DNA from: Tritonibacter scottomollicae
GTDB taxonomy: Bacteria > Pseudomonadota > Alphaproteobacteria > Rhodobacterales > Rhodobacteraceae
NCBI RefSeq assembly: GCF_003003215.1
Contig: NZ_PVUF01000001.1
Span: 372,001-436,000 of the forward strand
DNA length: 64,000 nt
Direction of reading: 5' to 3'
In this document: positions 61,952 to 64,000 of the stretch, piece after piece
Position numbering within the stretch: position 1 is the stretch's first letter
Layout of the letters: the number at the start of each line of letters is the position of its first letter
Notes under the pieces: generated by a model
Seen by the model: only the letters and a program-made list of their open reading frames with translations
Databases searched by the model: none
Told to the model about the DNA's origin: nothing
Made by a program: the position numbers and the translations under genes

Positions 61952-62755
61952 TCAGCCCCCCGCCGCGACGGCGCCGCCAGAGAAGCTGCGCGCGATCAAC
62001 AGCATCGCCCAGGTCACCAGCCCCAGAACGACCGACAGAGCCGAGGCCATGGCGATGTTCGCCGACAGGGTGAATTCGGTGTAGATCACCATCGGCAGCA
62101 CGTCGATGTCGGTGGCCAGCGTAAAGGCGGTGCCAAAAGCCCCCATGGCGGTCGCAAAGGCGATGGCCCCGGCAGCGATCAGCGCGGGCGCGAGCGCGGG
62201 CAGCAGCACATCCGTCACGATCCGCCAAGGCGACGCCCCAAGCGTGCGCGCGGCCTCTTCCAGCGCGGGGTCGATCTTTTCCGCCGCGGCCATGACAGTC
62301 AGCAACACCCGCGGGATCGAGAAATACAGATAGCCCAGGAACAGCCCTATGATCGAATAGGCAAAGACCCAGTACCCGGGCAACAGTTGGTTCACCAGGC
62401 CTTGGCGCCCGCCCAGCAGGATGATCATGAAGCCCACCACGACGCCTGGAAAGGCCAGCGGCAAGGTCAGGATCGACAACAGCACGTTGCGCCCAGGAAA
62501 GTGGTTGCGCACCAGGTAAAGCCCTGCCGTGGTCGAAATCGCCAGAGCCGCGACCGTAACGGCGAGCGAGACGACGACAGTCTGGCCCAGCGTCGACAGG
62601 TAGCGCGGGGTTTGCAGGATTTGCAGGTAGATCCCCCAGCCTGCCTCGCTTTCGCCTGACGCCAGGATCAACCGCCCAAGCGGGATCGCCAGAAAGGCCA
62701 GGGTAAAGATCGCCAAGGGCAGCAGGCAAAGCGATATGAAGTGTCGCTGTGTCAT
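61952..62755 (-). CDS. ABC transporter permease 1 (PotB-type)
   Basis: 267 residues, six hydrophobic helices, EAA loop DPALEEAARTLGASPWRIVTDVLLPALAP. It forms the heterodimeric pore with permease 2. The 62-base gap to the binding-protein gene contains a GC-rich CCCCTGCTCGG-type potential hairpin. Confidence 0.92.
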   Translation of the reverse strand: MTQRHFISLCLLPLAIFTLAFLAIPLGRLILASGESEAGWGIYLQILQTPRYLSTLGQTVVVSLAVTVAALAISTTAGLYLVRNHFPGRNVLLSILTLPLAFPGVVVGFMIILLGGRQGLVNQLLPGYWVFAYSIIGLFLGYLYFSIPRVLLTVMAAAEKIDPALEEAARTLGASPWRIVTDVLLPALAPALIAAGAIAFATAMGAFGTAFTLATDIDVLPMVIYTEFTLSANIAMASALSVVLGLVTWAMLLIARSFSGGAVAAGG

Positions 62756-62817
62756 GAATGGTCCGATTTGAATGGGGCCGAGCAGGGAAAGACCCCTGCT
62801 CGGCTGGCTGAGTGCCG

Positions 62818-63813
62818 TTACTTGACTTCGTTCAGGTAACGTTCGCCAAAGGCGGCCTGTGCGCGCTCCATTTCGGCGTAATCCACCGCGACGGCGCGTT
62901 CGTAGTCGGAGGCCGGCAGGAACTTCTCGGCCACTTCTGCGGGCAGCTCGACCGGGCGAGCAGGCTGAAGATAGGCGTTGGTCCAGATCGCCTGGCCCTC
63001 ATCCGACAGAATGAAATCCAGAACGCGCTTGCCGGCATCCGGGTTGGGCGCGTCGGCGACGAGGCTCATGACATAAGGCACGCGGACCGAGCCTTCGCAG
63101 GGCAGCACGAATTCGAAGTTCCCGTCCTCTTCATACTTTCCGCGATAGGCGTTGAAATCGTAGTCGAACAGGATAGGGATTTCGCCCGACACCACACGTG
63201 CATAGGATGTCTGCTTGGGCACGATCGGATCGTTCTCGGCCAGGGTGTTGAAGTACGCGATGGCCGGGTCGAAATTGCCCAGGTCGCCGCCATTGGCGAG
63301 GTTCACCGCCACTGCACCGGCATAGCCGACGAAGGCCGATGACGGGTCAAGGTATCCTACCATGCCACGATATTCAGGCTTGGTCAGGTCGGCCCAGCAC
63401 TGCGGGACGGGCGCACCGGCCAGCGCGTCGACGTTCACGAACATCCCCAGCGTACCGTAGTGAATGGCGAACCAGTTGCCCTCTGGGTCTTTCAGGCCTT
63501 CGGGAATGTCTTCGAAGCCTTCGGGCTTGTAGGGCTGAACGACCCCTTCTGTGCCTGCCTTGATGCCGGTCGTGACGCCGTAATAGGCTACGTCGGCCAC
63601 TGGTGCGGCGCGTTCAGCCAGAAGCTGGCTCAGGGTCTGGCCCGAGTTCTTGTTGTCATGCGGCATCTGGATGTCGAGCTTGTCGTCGATGGCTTCAAGC
63701 ATCGAGGCCCAGTCGGCCCACTGCGGCGGGCAGTTGTAGCAGATGGCATCCTCGGCCAGCACCGGCGCGGCGATGGCGGTTGCGAAAAGCGCGGTCAATA
63801 CAGTATGTTTCAT
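62818..63813 (-). CDS. ABC transporter substrate-binding protein (AfuA/PhnS/PotD-like)
   Basis: 331 residues: signal peptide to PVLAED, then a two-lobed class-II binding protein (LLAERAAPVADVAYYGV, GTLGMFVNVDAL, KPEYRGMVGYLDPSSA, IPILFDYDFNAYRGKY, LDFILSDEGQAIW). A CYNC pair near the mature N terminus (CYNCPPQW) is notable. The family binds iron, polyamines, phosphonates or phosphorylated sugars. The ligand is not evident. It begins 4 bases after the LacI-type gene stop. Confidence 0.9.
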   Translation of the reverse strand: MKHTVLTALFATAIAAPVLAEDAICYNCPPQWADWASMLEAIDDKLDIQMPHDNKNSGQTLSQLLAERAAPVADVAYYGVTTGIKAGTEGVVQPYKPEGFEDIPEGLKDPEGNWFAIHYGTLGMFVNVDALAGAPVPQCWADLTKPEYRGMVGYLDPSSAFVGYAGAVAVNLANGGDLGNFDPAIAYFNTLAENDPIVPKQTSYARVVSGEIPILFDYDFNAYRGKYEEDGNFEFVLPCEGSVRVPYVMSLVADAPNPDAGKRVLDFILSDEGQAIWTNAYLQPARPVELPAEVAEKFLPASDYERAVAVDYAEMERAQAAFGERYLNEVK

Positions 63814-63817
63814 GGGT

Positions 63818-64000
63818 TCATCCTTGTTTGAGATCGGTCTCGAGCGAGTGAACTGACGGCGGCCAGGTGGCACCCTGGTCGTCGTCGCGGAATTCCGGGC
63901 GGGGCGGCGCAAGCGTAGCGCCCGCACGGAAATTGAAGGGCAAGGGCGGCTGCTGTGCGCAGTCCTTGCCTTGGATCAGGTCCAGAAGGGTCTGCGCGGC
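63818..64000 (-). CDS. LacI-family regulator, C-terminal 60 residues only
   Basis: The frame is open to the window edge. The visible end (AAQTLLDLIQGKD ... FRAGATLAPPR) matches the last helix and strand of LacI/GalR regulators (usual R-x-S-T-A-P-P end), followed by an extra 26 polar residues. The stop lies 4 bases before the binding-protein ATG, so the regulator is probably first in, and controls, this operon. Confidence 0.75.
   Translation of the reverse strand, partial: AAQTLLDLIQGKDCAQQPPLPFNFRAGATLAPPRPEFRDDDQGATWPPSVHSLETDLKQG

Overview
The window looks like chromosomal DNA of a marine Roseobacter-group alphaproteobacterium (Rhodobacteraceae). It is GC-rich with strong GC3 bias. It carries marker genes of that group (rpsA, ihfB followed by lapA and trpF, trpB, trpA, rplY, pth, ychF), a large inositol catabolism locus, part of an ectoine-degradation operon, an RTX/Hint protein, and many ABC importers for organic solutes. 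No tRNA, rRNA, CRISPR array or intact insertion sequence was seen.

Layout. 1-21.9 kb is mostly housekeeping: the 3' part of rpsA, zinT, a glutaminase, ihfB-lapA-trpF, a LysR regulator, trpB, an ammonium-transporter/chemoreceptor fusion (7738-10167), an IsdG-like monooxygenase, pth, rplY, a sulfotransferase, an MFS permease, an FMN-dependent lactate dehydrogenase-like enzyme, a soluble hybrid histidine kinase, trpA, a PagL-like lipid A deacylase, ychF and a nucleoside hydrolase. 21.9-29.4 kb is an accessory stretch: a gene-poor 0.8 kb, a 1163-residue autotransporter with three near-identical 104-residue repeats, and a group of three phage-tail-collar (Mdp-like) genes with a GNAT acetyltransferase and a DUF6916 gene.

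29.4-42 kb is an inositol regulon. Two dehydrogenases and a TIM-barrel isomerase run leftwards. An RpiR/IolR-type repressor, a sugar ABC importer and iolC-iolD-iolE-iolB run rightwards. Two perfect GGAA-N6-TTCC palindromes sit upstream of the two operons. 42.2-47.9 kb has a GlxA/AraC-type regulator and the order doeB-doeX-doeC-doeD (ectoine/diaminobutyrate to aspartate) without doeA or an ectoine transporter. 48.2-50.4 kb encodes an RTX protein with a Hint domain and an embedded VHL-beta-like domain.

50.4-58.8 kb is a second regulon: an M20-family amidohydrolase, a GntR/FadR regulator, a DUF1028 protein and a peptide-type ABC importer in which one permease and one ATPase are fused. Four related palindromes of the type TTTATCATGATAAA mark its divergent promoters. 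59.3-64 kb is a leftward operon: a LacI-type regulator (truncated by the window end), a periplasmic binding protein, two permeases, an ATPase and a metallophosphoesterase, largely coupled by ATGA overlaps.

The most unusual items are the Amt-HAMP-MCP fusion, the VHL-like domain inside an RTX protein, the DppC-DppD fusion with its four-site GntR regulon, and the ectoine-operon tail without its head.
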